This document shows, piece by piece, positions 1 through 10,315 of a stretch of DNA of 64,000 nucleotides. Source of the DNA: Mercurialis annua (taxonomy: Eukaryota; Streptophyta; Magnoliopsida; Malpighiales; Euphorbiaceae); the NCBI RefSeq assembly GCF_937616625.2, contig NC_065570.1, positions 65,561,665 through 65,625,664 on the forward strand, in the 5' to 3' direction. Below the pieces are notes generated by a model. It was not told the DNA's origin. It was given only the letters and a program-made list of their open reading frames with translations, and did no database searches. Both the position numbers and the translations under genes were made by a program. Each line of letters opens with the position of its first letter. Position 1 is the stretch's first letter.

Positions 1-329
1 ATTGTTAATAAAATGCAAAAACCAAGTATAATTTAAAAAAGTTTTATAATTTATAATAAAATGTTAGAGATTAGTCAATTTTAGAATATTTTTCTATTTT
101 ACTTAACTTTTAAAAAATATTAGAGAATTATAATTTTTAAAAGTTAAGTTAATTATATATTTTTAGTAAAATGTTAGAAATAATTGTTATAATTATTTAT
201 TATTAGTAAAATGCCGTTAAAAAATGCTTTGCATTTGAAATTGCTACCATAATTTATGGACAAATACTAAACATGTGAGTGATACCTCGCGTCACCGACG
301 GACTCAGCAGGGTTATCACATAAGGACCC
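1..329. other. AT-rich intergenic DNA, nothing recognised
   Basis: AT-rich sequence with short A and T runs. I see no open reading frame, RNA gene or repeat with clear ends here. Confidence 0.5.
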
Positions 330-818
330 GAACCATTTGGGAATAACTTTTGGAACCCAGTTTTTTAATTTAAACTAATTTTTATCATCTAAGTAGCAAA
401 TTATATTTAAAAGTAAAGTAAATAAAACATTCACTAACCTATTGTAGCCTCCAGTAAATAGCACGCTGTCCACTTCTAAAATTTCGACGCTTTCTCCGAT
501 ATTTGCAAATTACAAAATTTAAACCGAAAACACTCTAAAAATTAATATTTTATTTTAAAATTAAATAAGGGATAAAAGTTTTTATTTTTTAAATTTATAA
601 TTAAAAAAATAATAAAAAAGAGTGGGTTTGGGTGTGCATTTTCAGCACACCCTTACCACCCATATGGACAAAGGTATCCGCAAGTCATACTTGCGGATAC
701 CTTTGTTTTACTGATTCCCATTAGCTCCCCCTTAATTAAGATTAAGGGGGTTTCATGCATGAATCCGCAAGTATGACTTGCGGATTCATGCCCCAGGAAC
801 CATTTGGGAATAACTTTT
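330..818. repeat. Two 22-bp direct repeats bracketing a 445-bp segment
   Basis: A 22-bp sequence that begins GAACCATTTGGG is present at 330-351 and again, unchanged, at 797-818. Between the copies lies AT-rich DNA followed by a cluster of three hairpins. The arrangement could be a long target-site duplication of an insertion or the scar of a local duplication. No known element ends are visible inside the copies. Confidence 0.6.
668..791. repeat. Cluster of three perfect palindromes
   Basis: Positions 668-706 form a hairpin with 18-bp arms and a CAT loop. Positions 727-750 form a hairpin with 10-bp arms (CCCCCTTAAT). Positions 757-791 form a hairpin with 16-bp arms and an ATG loop. The first and third share the arm core ATCCGCAAGT but differ outside it, and their loops are CAT and ATG. 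The arms are perfect, so the structure is young or maintained. No function is known to me. Confidence 0.8.
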
Positions 819-859
819 TATAATGGCAATTTTTTGGAAAAAAACCCGACAGTAAGCTT

Positions 860-1123
860 GTGGTGGAAAAAATCAAGAGCTCTTCCTTAGCAGGCCAACA
901 TTCGAATATGCTGATGGCTATTCGATCACTCATTAGTAGAAATTGGGAAGTTAAAGTGACGTATATCTACCGGGAAGCAAACTTTGCCGCGGATCATCTA
1001 GCACCTCTTAATAATGCTACGTCTATGTGTTATATTGAGCATACCGCTCCCCCTGACAGCCTCATCCCCTGGCTCAAGCATGATTTACAGGGTGTCTCTT
1101 ATAGTAGAAGCATCGTTTTTTAG
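860..1123 (+). pseudogene. RNase H domain remnant of a LINE (RVT_3-like)
   Basis: An 87-codon open stretch ends at 1123. It contains the run VTYIYREANFAADHLA, which resembles the C-terminal part of the plant RNase H-like domain (RVT_3) found at the ends of non-LTR retrotransposon polyproteins: the conserved R-E-A-N followed by A-D-x-L-A. The reverse transcriptase that should precede it is absent, and the stretch has no credible ATG of its own (its first codon is GTG). I read it as a decayed 3' end of a LINE. A host RNase H-like gene fragment is the alternative. Confidence 0.6.
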
Positions 1124-1184
1124 TTTTTCTTAGGCTTTTGCCTCTTTCCTTGTAATAAAAAAAAATGTGATAGATAAAGAGTAG

Positions 1185-1649
1185 GCAATGGTACAAAAAA
1201 ACCTCGAAGTTTCCTCAAAAATACAAATAAGCCCTTAAATCTTTTTGGCATAAAAAAACCATCATTGTTTTTAAATCGAACAAAAAAGCCTTTTCGCCCA
1301 TGATTTTGACTAACAGACGCTACGTAGCTGATGTGGCACTAGGAAAAATGTTCAAACATACTCTTAATGTTTAAAATACTTACCAATTCTATATTTATAA
1401 AATTTTAAGCATTATTTTACCCTATTCTTCCTAAATAACTCTAAGTTTTTTTTAAAAGTCGATTATTAACAATATCAAAACACAATTTTATGTCAGCTAC
1501 TGAATGTCTGTTAGTCAAAGTCATGGACGGGAGAGCTTTTTTATTCGATTTAACAAAAATAAGGATTTTTTGTGCTAAAAAAAGTTTAAGGGTTGATCTA
1601 TACTTCTGAGAAAACTTAAAGTTTTTTTTTTGTATCTTTTGCCCCAATA
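1185..1649. repeat. Fold-back (inverted-repeat) element, ends approximate
   Basis: The left part (about 1185-1335) and the right part (about 1490-1649) are diverged reverse complements of one another. The matching includes the paired segments around GACTAACAGACGC and its counterpart GTCTGTTAGTC. This is the architecture of a long-TIR MITE. I could not find a matching target-site duplication, so the ends are uncertain. Confidence 0.5.
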
Positions 1650-1665
1650 TTAGTAATCAATTAAA

Positions 1666-2121
1666 CCAATGAGTTGTAATTCAAATGTTAGAAGCGCTGG
1701 TAGCAAAATGTTAGGTCGTGGGTTCAATTATAAAAAAAAGGCTTAATGTCTTAAAAACCCCTGATCTTTCATCCTCTTTTCAATCCTATCCTGACGTTGA
1801 AAATTTGTCAATTTTACCCCATTTTGCATTTTTTCATTTCAATTGTACCCTGAAGCATAAAATTGACCTTTATTTATTTGACAAAAGTTCAAAAGAATTC
1901 TTCAAAAATGGTCAATTTATATAAAATGTTAATCTAATGCAAAAAGGATCTATTTAGAAATTTTTTGCCAAATAAAAAAATGTCAATTTTATATTTTAGG
2001 GTATAATTGAAATGAAAATATACAAAATATGATAAAATTGACTGATTTGCAACGTCAGGGTATAATTGAAAAAGGGATAAAAGGTCAGGGTTTTTTAAGA
2101 CATTAAACCTAAAAAAAACCC
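1666..2121 (+). mobile_element. tRNA-derived SINE interrupted by a MITE
   Basis: A SINE head begins ACCAATGAG at about 1665 and contains a B-box-like GGTCGTGGGTTCAAT. It runs into an A-rich tail. The tail is split by a 370-bp MITE (1740-2109). The whole is flanked by a 12-bp duplication TAATCAATTAAA at 1654-1665 and 2122-2133, as expected of LINE-mobilised retroposition. The head matches the SINE at 4837-4948. The A box is decayed, so this copy is unlikely to be transcribed. Confidence 0.75.
1740..2109. mobile_element. Fold-back MITE (GGCTTAAT family), 9-bp TSD
   Basis: The two halves are inverted repeats of roughly 150-180 bp starting GGCTTAATGTCTTAAAAA on the left and ending with its near complement on the right. 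It is flanked by TAAAAAAAA at 1731-1739 and 2110-2118. A 9-bp TSD is the Mutator superfamily signature. The element carries no protein and sits in the A-tail of a SINE. Confidence 0.75.
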
Positions 2122-2133
2122 TAATCAATTAAA

Positions 2134-2466
2134 ATTACCACTTTTCACTTAAATTTAAAATTTTACTAATTTTTTGTGATAATCTAATTTTGTTTAACAG
2201 AAACTCTTTAATAGAGTTTTCTGTTATTTTGTATCTAAATTCAAATAATTTTTTTAAAAAAGATTTAAAATTGAAAAAGATATTATGCTACACTTAATTT
2301 TAAAGGTGATAGTAATCTTTAAGGTTATTGTATTATACATTTTTTTTATAAAACAGTTATTGAAATAAAAAAAATGGAGTTCCAAAACAGTTATCCAATT
2401 ATAAATTCGGATGTCACTCATATATTTCTAATTATAAATGTTGCCCTCAATTTGCTGTTTGGATGT
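2134..2466. other. AT-rich intergenic DNA
   Basis: No gene, RNA or well-bounded repeat is visible between the SINE and the next MITE. Confidence 0.5.
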
Positions 2467-2475
2467 ATATTTTTA

Positions 2476-3176
2476 GGCTAAATTATTTGAAAAACCCTTA
2501 CTTTGAATTTTTTTTCGTTTATACCCTCACCTTAAAACAAAACCATTTGCACCCATTTTTGGGTTTTTAATTTGCATTCCTACCCAACATAAGGATATAA
2601 TAGACAATTTAATAAATTAAAGGATGAAATCATTAAAAACAACTAAATTGAGGGATTTATCATGCTTTTTTCTATTTTAAAAAAATACAAACAAATCCTT
2701 CAACTTAAAAAATGTTCATATATATCTTATTAATTAATTAATTTTTTTAATTTAAAAAAATAAAAAAATTCTCCCCAAAACCAAGCGAGGAGCCCCGCTG
2801 CTCCTTCTCATCGGAGAAGGAGCAGCAGCAGCTCCATTTCCGTGGAGAAGTAGTAGCCGCTCCTCCTTCTCCGATGAGATAGAGCAGCGGCGGCTCTGGG
2901 GAGAACTTCTTTGTAGTAATAAAAATTTACTATTATTTTTATTTTTTTAAAAGAAATTGGTGTTTTTATATTATTAATAATATTAACGTCTAATTAGTAT
3001 ATAGGTTAAAAATGAAAAATTATTTTAAAATTTTTTTTAAATAAAAAGAGTACAATTTAATGACTTAGGGTAGGGATAAAAATTAAAAATCCAAAAATAA
3101 ATACAAATAATTTTTTTTAAATGAGGATATAAACGAAAAAAAAGTTTAAAGTGAAATTTTTTTATGTAACTAAGCC
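2476..3176. mobile_element. Fold-back MITE with GC-rich palindromic core, 9-bp TSD
   Basis: The left arm begins GGCTAAATTATTTG and the right arm ends with the diverged complement AACTAAGCC. The flanks are ATATTTTTA at 2467-2475 and 3177-3185. The 701-bp element has a GC-rich centre (about 2785-2895) unlike its AT-rich arms. The centre contains a hairpin with 13-bp arms (GCTGCTCCTTCTC) and further partly complementary copies of the same GAG/CTC-rich sequence. No coding capacity. Confidence 0.75.
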
Positions 3177-3185
3177 ATATTTTTA

Positions 3186-4824
3186 TCACGTCCAAATTAA
3201 CAAAATTTAGTTTGAAATATATGGGTGACCTCCTGTTGTGAAATTCATAATTACATAATTATTTTAATTTTTTGTTAATTCGATAACCACTTTATAGGTT
3301 CGGTAACTATTAATATTTATTCTTAATTATTTTAGATTTTATTATATATCGTCCATATTTATTAGAGACTGCCCTTATTTATTAGGTACCGCCTTTACAA
3401 ATTACCTCCGTGCCCTTTTAACTAAAATATAAAAAAAATCTCAACTTCATTCCAGTCCTGAAACTGTAATGGCTGATTACGAATCCAATTCGTCGGAAAT
3501 GAGTATCAAGATTTCGAAAAATTGGCCGAGGAAAAAAAATTTAACGAATTTTTTAGGTGGGACGCATCCAGATTGTGTCCCATCATATGGTGGGACGTTT
3601 TCTCAATTTAACGTTCCACCATATGGTGAGATGCAATCTGTGTTTGAATGTGAGTTGATAGAATTTAAATGTGAGTTTTAGAATTAGGAAAAGGTAAAAA
3701 GGTATTTAGATAAAAAGGTAGGCGGTACCTAGTAATCTAGGGCGGTACATATTTTTTTCCTTACCAGGCAATTAATATCCTGTTGAAAATTGAAATATAG
3801 GCCAGGCTAGGTAACCTGATGTTAGACGTCACTTGATTGGGCGTTAGTTCATTAAGGAAGTTTAACTTTCCGGAAAATAACATTTTTTCTTACTTGGTTC
3901 ATTTTTGTCAATCTATTTTCCGGAAAGTTGAGGGATTGACTTTCCTTTGACTAGAAAAATAACTTTTCGAGCAAAATCTAGCTAAGTTCTACTTTCCCAA
4001 TTAAATTAATTAAAATTAGACTATATTCCTGCATTTAAAAAATTGAACTTGATATGGACGTGGTGAAATAAATTTGGAGGAATAAAACTCGATATGCGTC
4101 TATTTAGAGAAAAAGAACTTGATATGGACGTGGTAAAATAAATTTGAGTGATTGAAATTGTGACTCTATTATTGGGTTTCACGGACTTTCTGAAGATCAA
4201 TAAAAAATAGTGACTTGGAAATCAATGTTTAAAAATAAAATAATTCCTCTTAAATTCTGTAGGCTTCATTTTCGTGTCTTGAGTCCATCAGTAATTTTGT
4301 TGACGACGAAACGCGATGATAAACTAAAAGCTAATGCAGAAAAGATGAGCTAAATAAAATGCTGAACTCTTGCTCCGATGTCTATTACATAAGGGTGTTA
4401 TTAATTAGTTTACATAGTGCGATGTCAATTATACTGACTGTTTTATTCTTCGGACGACGTAGTTGATAGACGGTCTTATGCCACTGGACAAAGTTGTGAA
4501 ACTTATTAAAAAAATAGTCAGGACCACGACTCAACCACATATTATATTGGTACATTCGTTCTTTTTATAACAATCACTAGAAAATAGCATCGTCTTACTA
4601 AGGCTTCTCGTTCTTTATTAGGTTGTCAGAAATTGTTCTCCTCCTTTCTTTCAAATTTTGTTGAACAACGTTGATGAAAATTTGATTTAATGAAAGTTCG
4701 AGTGCCGGATTTCAAATAAAAATTGTTTTTTCTGAAAAATCAAACAAAAATAGTTAATGTTTAGTATCTTGTTGGAATAAATTAAAAATTCAGTGGCCTA
4801 AAGTGCATTTAACCCAAGTGTGTC
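3186..4824. other. Intergenic DNA with small imperfect palindromes
   Basis: A 70-codon open stretch at 3469-3681 has no family I recognise and probably is not a gene. It overlaps two imperfect copies of a palindrome centred on CCATATGG (about 3587-3600 and 3619-3634). Around 3345-3400 and 3718-3760 there are GGTACC-containing segments that partly mirror each other, possibly the ends of a decayed element. Nothing else is recognisable. Confidence 0.4.
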
Positions 4825-4836
4825 CTATCAATCGTT

Positions 4837-4948
4837 CTTTTTTATATATATAATTGGGGAAGGGGGGAGCGCTTGTGGGAGAAATCGAACCCACGACCTA
4901 GCATTTTGCTATTCAGCGCTTATACCATTTGAGCTGCATCTCATTGGT
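4837..4948 (-). mobile_element. Full-length tRNA-derived SINE with 12-bp TSD
   Basis: Read on the minus strand, it starts ACCAATGAGATGCAGCTC, has a Pol III A box (AGCTCAAATGGTATAAGCG) and a B box (GGTCGTGGGTTCGATTTC), then a short body and a (TA)n/A tail. It is flanked by perfect 12-bp copies of CTATCAATCGTT at 4825-4836 and 4949-4960. The head looks like a tRNA but has no proper acceptor stem, so it is a SINE and not a tRNA gene. Related copies are at 1666 and 42886. Confidence 0.9.
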
Positions 4949-5044
4949 CTATCAATCGTTTTCAACTTTAATTGAAAAAAGGATAAATCATCTAAAAATA
5001 TTTTAATACTTTGATTTTTTTGTTTATGGCTCCATTTTTTGAAA

Positions 5045-5424
5045 GGCTTAATGGCAAAAAAAACCCAAACCTTTACGACTTGTTGCAATTATATTCAAAC
5101 CTTTTAATTTTTGCAATAATATCCAAATTGCATTATTTTGTTGCAATAATATCCAAATTGCACTTTTTATGTGAATTTTTTTGAGTTTTTTTATCATTTT
5201 TTGGGACTTTTACTATATTATTATACATCAAAACATAATCATAGCTTAATATCTTAATTAAAAACAACAAGTCTAGTCATCAATTTGACTATTATTGCTA
5301 CAAAAAATACAATTTGGTATTGTTGCAACAAAATAATGCAATTTGGATATTATTGCAAAAATTAAAAGGTTTGGATATAATTGCAACAAGTCGTAAAGGT
5401 TTGGGTTTTTTTTGCCATTAGGCC
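5045..5424. mobile_element. Fold-back MITE nested in the left arm, 9-bp TSD
   Basis: The ends are GGCTTAATGGC and GCCATTAGGCC, and the arms of more than 100 bp are almost perfectly complementary (the CAAACCTTTACGACTTGTTGC segment and its mirror). It is flanked by TTTTTGAAA at 5036-5044 and 5425-5433. It carries no gene. The high arm identity suggests a young insertion. Confidence 0.85.
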
Positions 5425-5693
5425 TTTTTGAAATTCTCAATTTTAGCCAATTTATCAATTTTCAGTTTCAATCCATTTGTTTAAATTGTAGTGGAAAAAA
5501 GTTCAAACATACCTTTCATATGGATTCATGTTTTTAATTTTTATAATAACGATGTAAATTGGAAAAAAATGAATCAATATAAAAAAACATATTTTAATTT
5601 TTTTCACTCTAATTTGAAAAAATGATTATAATTGAAATTAAAAATTAAAAAATGAACTAAAATTTAAAAAGATGGAGCCATAAATAAAATAAA

Positions 5694-6070
5694 GGCTTAA
5701 TGCCTTAAAAAACCCCGACCTTTCATCCCCTTTTCAATCCTACCCTGGCGTTGAAAAATTGTCAATTTTACCCCAGTTTGCATTTTTTTCATTTCAATTG
5801 TACCATAAAGCATAAAATTGACCTTTATTTATTTGACAAAAGTTCAATAATTTTTTTTTTAAAATGGTCAAATTTAATATAAAAAGTTAATCTAATACAA
5901 AAGGGTCAATTTAGAAAAAAAATTGCTAAATAAAAAAAGGTCAATTTTATGTTTTAGGGTACAATTGAAATGAAAAAAAAATGCAAAATAGGGTAAAATT
6001 GACAGATTTACAACGTCAGAGTAGGATTGAAAAGGAGATGAAAGGTTAGGGTTTTTTAAGACATTAAGCC
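5694..6070. mobile_element. Fold-back MITE nested in the right arm, 9-bp TSD
   Basis: A close relative of the element at 1740-2109: ends GGCTTAATGCCTTAAAAAACC and its mirror, with the same internal motifs. It is flanked by TAAAATAAA at 5685-5693 and 6071-6079. No coding capacity. Confidence 0.85.
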
Positions 6071-6311
6071 TAAAATAAATAAAAAAGATAGAATATTTTG
6101 AATGATTAAACCTGAAAAGAATACGATATCCCTAAAGTGTGGAAGCCAAAATCACATAATACTTATGTAAATTTTTCCTTTTTTTATTCCTTTGTTTATG
6201 TTTAGGTTTGCAGCCTTCACATTTTCATTCTTGCAATCAATTCAATTTTAGTTTTGTAGATTCACTTAACTCATTTTTCAAACCAGATAACATAATTCCA
6301 AGTACATTAAA

Positions 6312-6471
6312 GTGTTGCCGGTGCAGCGTAGCCCAAGTGGCTATAGCGTTTCAATGCATTCTTGGGGTCTCACTTCGAGTCTCAGTAGAACCACGGGCTT
6401 AAAACCGATTTAAAAAATAAAAATTTAACTACTAACCACTAACATAATTAGGTCATACCTCTATTAAAAAA
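6312..6471 (+). mobile_element. tRNA-derived SINE of a second family, 12-bp TSD
   Basis: The A box is TAGCCCAAGTGGC and the B box CTTCGAGTCTC, followed by a 3' body and an A-rich end. It is flanked by AAGTACATTAAA at 6300-6311 and 6472-6483. The head and body differ from the SINE at 4837, so at least two SINE families have been active here. Confidence 0.85.
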
Positions 6472-6483
6472 AAGTACATTAAA

Positions 6484-6893
6484 ACGTTGGACATACAATC
6501 GCACCATATTGACCTGCAAATGGAAAAATGATCATGCAATACGAACAGGCGCGAATGAACGAAACCCTTAGCCTGCTTGGCCGTCGTCCTCTGTTTCTAA
6601 CAGCAGAGTTTTTAAATTTCAGGACAATCTTTTTAGAATTGAAAAATCAAACAACTGCTACTCAACAGAACGTTTAAAATCAAATAATATTTTAAATCTT
6701 GTTGTGCTTATATAATACTATTAATTCCAGTAATTTAAACATTTTACATCTGTGTTAGTATCTAAGCATGCATAAATCATGCACCGGACAGTAACCCAAC
6801 AAAAGCCATAAAAAACAACAGCAATTGATACAAATTCAAGTGGGATCTTCTCTGTTCTGCTTGCTTCTATTTCTTTATCTCAAACTATTATTA
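6484..6893. other. 3' flank of the SPX gene
   Basis: The part next to the stop codon at 6894 should hold the 3' untranslated region and poly(A) site of the SPX gene on the minus strand. No other gene is visible. Confidence 0.5.
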
Positions 6894-8337
6894 CTACTTG
6901 GCTTCCTGTTCCAGAATCGGAACCTTCTTCCAAGCATCCTCCAACCCGCTAATCTGCAACGGAGGCAACGAAAACACACTAACCGTAGAACTTCCACTCC
7001 GTATTTCCTTCAATACTCTTAATGCTGAAATGGTGCTCTTCATATACAATCCGTCGTTCTCCGCAGTAATAATAGTAGTAGTCGTATCAGAAGTCGAAGG
7101 ATCACACGCTTCGTCCCCGTCAGCAACTTCAACGGAAGATGGCAGATCGATTACAGGAAAAAGGCGGTCCAGCATAATTTCGCATTCTTTCACAAGTTTG
7201 TAAAGCAAATCTGTCGTGAAAAAGGGCTGTTGCAAAACTTTTTGAATGAAGGGTAACCGAATTAAAGCACCCGTTCTTTTGTCATACTTCTTCAGAATTT
7301 TTACCAGTCCTGTTAAAAATACTTCAGCATATTACTTATAATGAATTTAAATTGCCTTAATTCTGATATAGGCATATCAAGAAAATAAAATCAGTTACCT
7401 GTGTAATTAAGGGAGCTATAATTCTCAAGTAAAACCATTTCTCCATGAAAATCAACAATTTCTTTTCTAATTTTTATCATCTCCTCATTGCAATCCTTTG
7501 CCTTTGCTACTCTATCTTGCAATTCCTGCATCAATGATTTACAATAAAGGATTCAAAATTCAGGCTTTAGATATTGTCTTGCATATTCTTTTATCATTCT
7601 GAACGAGGTCGTTTCATGCTAGTCTTACTCTTAGAGCTCAATTTCCTCCACTATTTCCGAACGACACCGTTTAGTATGATTTAAAGAAAACGAAAGTCGA
7701 AAAGACGTCACATATGGTGTGTGTTTTAGCAGCAGGGAATCATGGAATATTCCAAAGAATAATTCTACTGCCTGAATAAAAAGAGTCGTAATGACGTGCC
7801 AGTTGTCACAATATAATAATATAGCTACAGCTGTCATATTATCACTGGCAGTTGACCAAAAAGCAAATCCAACTAACGGCCTTAACTGCCCGTTACTGTA
7901 CTCTTTTCACCAGATCTACCATAACGACACCGTTTCACTACCACTAAAGTCCATTTTACTGCCTAATGGAAAACAATTTTCTCGGAAAGCAAACAGAAGA
8001 AAAGAAAAAAAAAACGTACCTTTAATCTGATGATATACTCTTCCTCTTGTTCAACAAAGAAAGTATTAAACTTCTCTAACTCATCTTCTAATAGTTTAAT
8101 AAAATAGATTTCTTCTTCAGTCATCGGACCGTCGCTATTGTTGTCTCCAGTGTTGCCGGAAAAACCGTCGAAGGACTCACCGGCGGGAGCGTCGAGTTTC
8201 TGGCGTTTGTTAGGTCTATCTTTGTTCGGCTCGATAAGCTTCAATCGCTTTTTAAGTTCTTTGTAAGAGAGAAACTTGTCTCTCCATTCAGGTAATGTTT
8301 CCTCGATCTGGTTGCTAAGGCTCTTGCCAAACTTCAT
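6894..8337 (-). CDS. SPX domain-containing protein (SPX1/SPX2-like)
   Basis: Three exons on the minus strand (8337-8020, 7525-7399, 7309-6894) join in frame with GT-AG introns and encode 286 residues, close to the length of Arabidopsis SPX1/SPX2. The SPX domain starts at residue 1 (MKFGKSLSNQIEETLPEW). The three helical blocks are present: KLLEDELEKFNTFFVEQEEE in exon 1, then DFHGEMVLLENYSSLNYTG, then KILKKYDKRTG spanning exons 2-3. The lysines KILKKYDK belong to the inositol-pyrophosphate pocket in this family. Known SPX proteins of this class are nuclear. When phosphate is plentiful they bind inositol pyrophosphates and hold back PHR transcription factors. There is no EXS, RING or MFS domain after SPX, so this is the stand-alone class. 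Two P1BS motifs lie just upstream and one in intron 1, in line with phosphate-starvation induction. No frameshift or lost splice site is seen. Confidence 0.95.
7745..7752. promoter_or_regulatory. P1BS-like site in SPX intron 1
   Basis: GAATATTC fits the PHR1 binding consensus GNATATNC. It lies in the first intron of the SPX gene. An 8-bp degenerate site can occur by chance in AT-rich DNA. Confidence 0.4.
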
Positions 8338-8468
8338 GATGATAATAAAACTTGTAGAGTGTGTGTTTGGAAGGTGAGAAACTGAGGGAAAGTGGAAGAG
8401 AAAATTAAATTTTTAAGAAGAATAAAGGGAAAGAGGACATTGTGAGGGGTGATATAACGGTAAGAGAA

Positions 8469-8499
8469 GAATATTCCAAGGTTAGTATTGGGAATATCC
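8469..8499. promoter_or_regulatory. Pair of P1BS sites upstream of the SPX gene
   Basis: GAATATTC (8469-8476) and GAATATCC (8492-8499) both fit GNATATNC, the PHR1 site. They stand 23 bp apart, about 130-160 bp upstream of the SPX start codon. SPX1-type genes are known PHR1 targets, so the pair is likely functional. Confidence 0.65.
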
Positions 8500-9230
8500 A
8501 TTTTTTTATTTCACATTAATTCATATGAAGGGGATATCTTTGGTTTTATTCCTTTTTGACATTAAATAAATAAATTAGACTGTGCTTTTATATTTATGTG
8601 TGCTTTCTTTTAAATCTTTAATTTTTCTTTTGATATTTAGAAAACATGAGGCATTTAAATAAATATAATTATCGGACTGATTGTAGTAGTTCCTTATATA
8701 ATTTACATTTTATACTTAATTGATAAAAATAATTAATATTGATTTATGTATTCATTAAATTATCTGTATCATAAAATTAGCATACATAAATAAAAATAAA
8801 ATTTTCTACAACCTTAATTGTAGAAAACTCCGACAACCATTAACATGACACTTATTAATTAGCTTTTTTAACACATTTAATATATCTACAAAGTTATATT
8901 TTTAGTTCTTATATTTTACATCAAACATGTCCATACAATTTATTGCTTAGTTTTTTTTAGATGGTAGTGTTGCATATAATAAAATAACAGCTACAATGGT
9001 AGTGTTGCATATAATACATGCTTCTTTTCTTATGTAGTTTTATATCAACAAACAAAAATAAATGCATAAAAAAACACATCAACACACCTCTTTAATTTTG
9101 AAAAGTTTATTATTTTAACTTTATATAAAACTTAATTAACTATTTAAAACGTAATAGTATATTTTTTATAATATCTATTATTATAGTATAGATAAAACAG
9201 AAAATAACACTTTAATAATGAAAATATTAA
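8500..9230. other. AT-rich intergenic DNA upstream of the SPX gene
   Basis: Distal promoter and intergenic sequence. A short duplicated phrase (ATGGTAGTGTTGCATATAAT, about 8960 and 8996) is the only repeat noticed. Confidence 0.4.
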
Positions 9231-9734
9231 GGCCTAATACTTTAAAAAATCCTGACCTTATAGCCACTTTTCGATCCTACCCTGACGTTAAAAATTTGTC
9301 AATTTTACTCTATTTCGTATTTTATCGTTTCAATTGTACCCTGAAATATTAAATTGGCGTCTTTTTTAATTTGAAAAAATCTAATAACGTTCTCCATGTA
9401 TAGCATATGTTAATTGTACATGTTTAAAGTTTATTTAGATTTAGTTGAATTAATTAAGAATTTAAATTAGTTTTAATTTGATTATGGTTTTTAGTTAGTT
9501 TTTAAAAATAAAGGACTTATTTGTATTTTTTTGAATGGAAATGAATTTAATTTTGTCTTTAAATATGATTAATTGAATGATTTCATCATTTAACTAAAAA
9601 AATTGACAAAAATTAAAAAAATTGAGTACAATCGAAACGATAAAATGCGAAATAGAGTAAAATTGACAAATTTTCAATGTCAGAGTAGGATTGGAAAAGA
9701 GTTATAAAATCAGGGTTTTTTAACACATTAGGCC
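9231..9734. mobile_element. Older fold-back MITE of the GGCTTAAT family
   Basis: The left end GGCCTAATACTTTAAAAAATCC and the right end mirror each other and match the elements at 1740 and 5694. The interior is longer and the arms more diverged. The flanks match at about 6 of 9 positions, so the duplication has decayed. Confidence 0.65.
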
Positions 9735-9945
9735 ATTAATTAACAATAGTTATGTATACATAGATAAATAAAAAGAAACAAAAATGTGAGTCCTTTCAGT
9801 TTCACTGCCACCAAGTTATAGGCGACAAAATCCGTTGTCTTCTTTTATTTATTTGATTTATTTTGATTTGTTTTTTATTATTATTTTTTAGTTAAACAAT
9901 GTTTTTTGAAGCTATGAAATGAGGATGATTGAAGATATTCAAATA

Positions 9946-10246
9946 AAGTTTAATTATCTAAAAATATTTTATATTTTAACTTTTTGTTTATAATTTTATA
10001 TTTTTAATTTATTTTTTAATTTTCAGGTCATTATAACTATTAATACAAATTGGAGTAAAAAAAAAATTCAAATATGTATTTTATATAATTTTATATTATT
10101 CCAATTTATATATTTATCATAAAAATTTAACCATGAAGCGATATGAAAAGTCTATTTAGATTTTTTTTCATTTCAATTTAAATAAATAACTATAGCTAAA
10201 ATTGAAAAATAAAGTAAAGTTGAAAATTTTCAAAAGTGGAGCCATA

Positions 10247-10277
<31 letters not shown>

Positions 10278-10315
10278 GATATTTTTGGATTAAGTCATTA
10301 AATAATGACTACATC
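9946..10315. repeat. Fold-back element related to 4981-6111, with (TAA)n expansion
   Basis: The left side (TTTAATTATCTAAAAATATTTTA, TTTTTGTTTATAATTTTAT) and the right side (GGAGCCATAAATAA, GATATTTTTGGATTAAG) correspond to the arms of the element at 4981. A (TAA/ATA) microsatellite at about 10246-10272 has expanded in the right arm. The open stretch across it is an artefact of the repeat. Confidence 0.5.

Larger units (their letters stand above)
4981..6111. mobile_element. Fold-back element split by two MITEs
   Basis: With the two nested MITEs removed, the left end (GGATAAATCATC, then TTTATGGCTCC) and the right end (GGAGCCATAAATA up to GATTAAACC) are inverted repeats. The central parts are also complementary. 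The flanks give an imperfect 9-bp duplication (about 7 of 9 matching). This is an older non-autonomous TIR element serving as target for two later insertions. A shorter relative is at 9946-10315. Confidence 0.6.

Noticed and set aside
3469..3681. 70-codon open stretch as a small gene
   Set aside because: No homology recognised, partly made of a palindromic repeat, no splice or promoter context.
4837..4948. tRNA-like sequence with A and B boxes (also 6312-6471)
   Set aside because: No acceptor stem and no anticodon arm, but TSDs and A-rich tails are present: SINEs, not tRNA genes.
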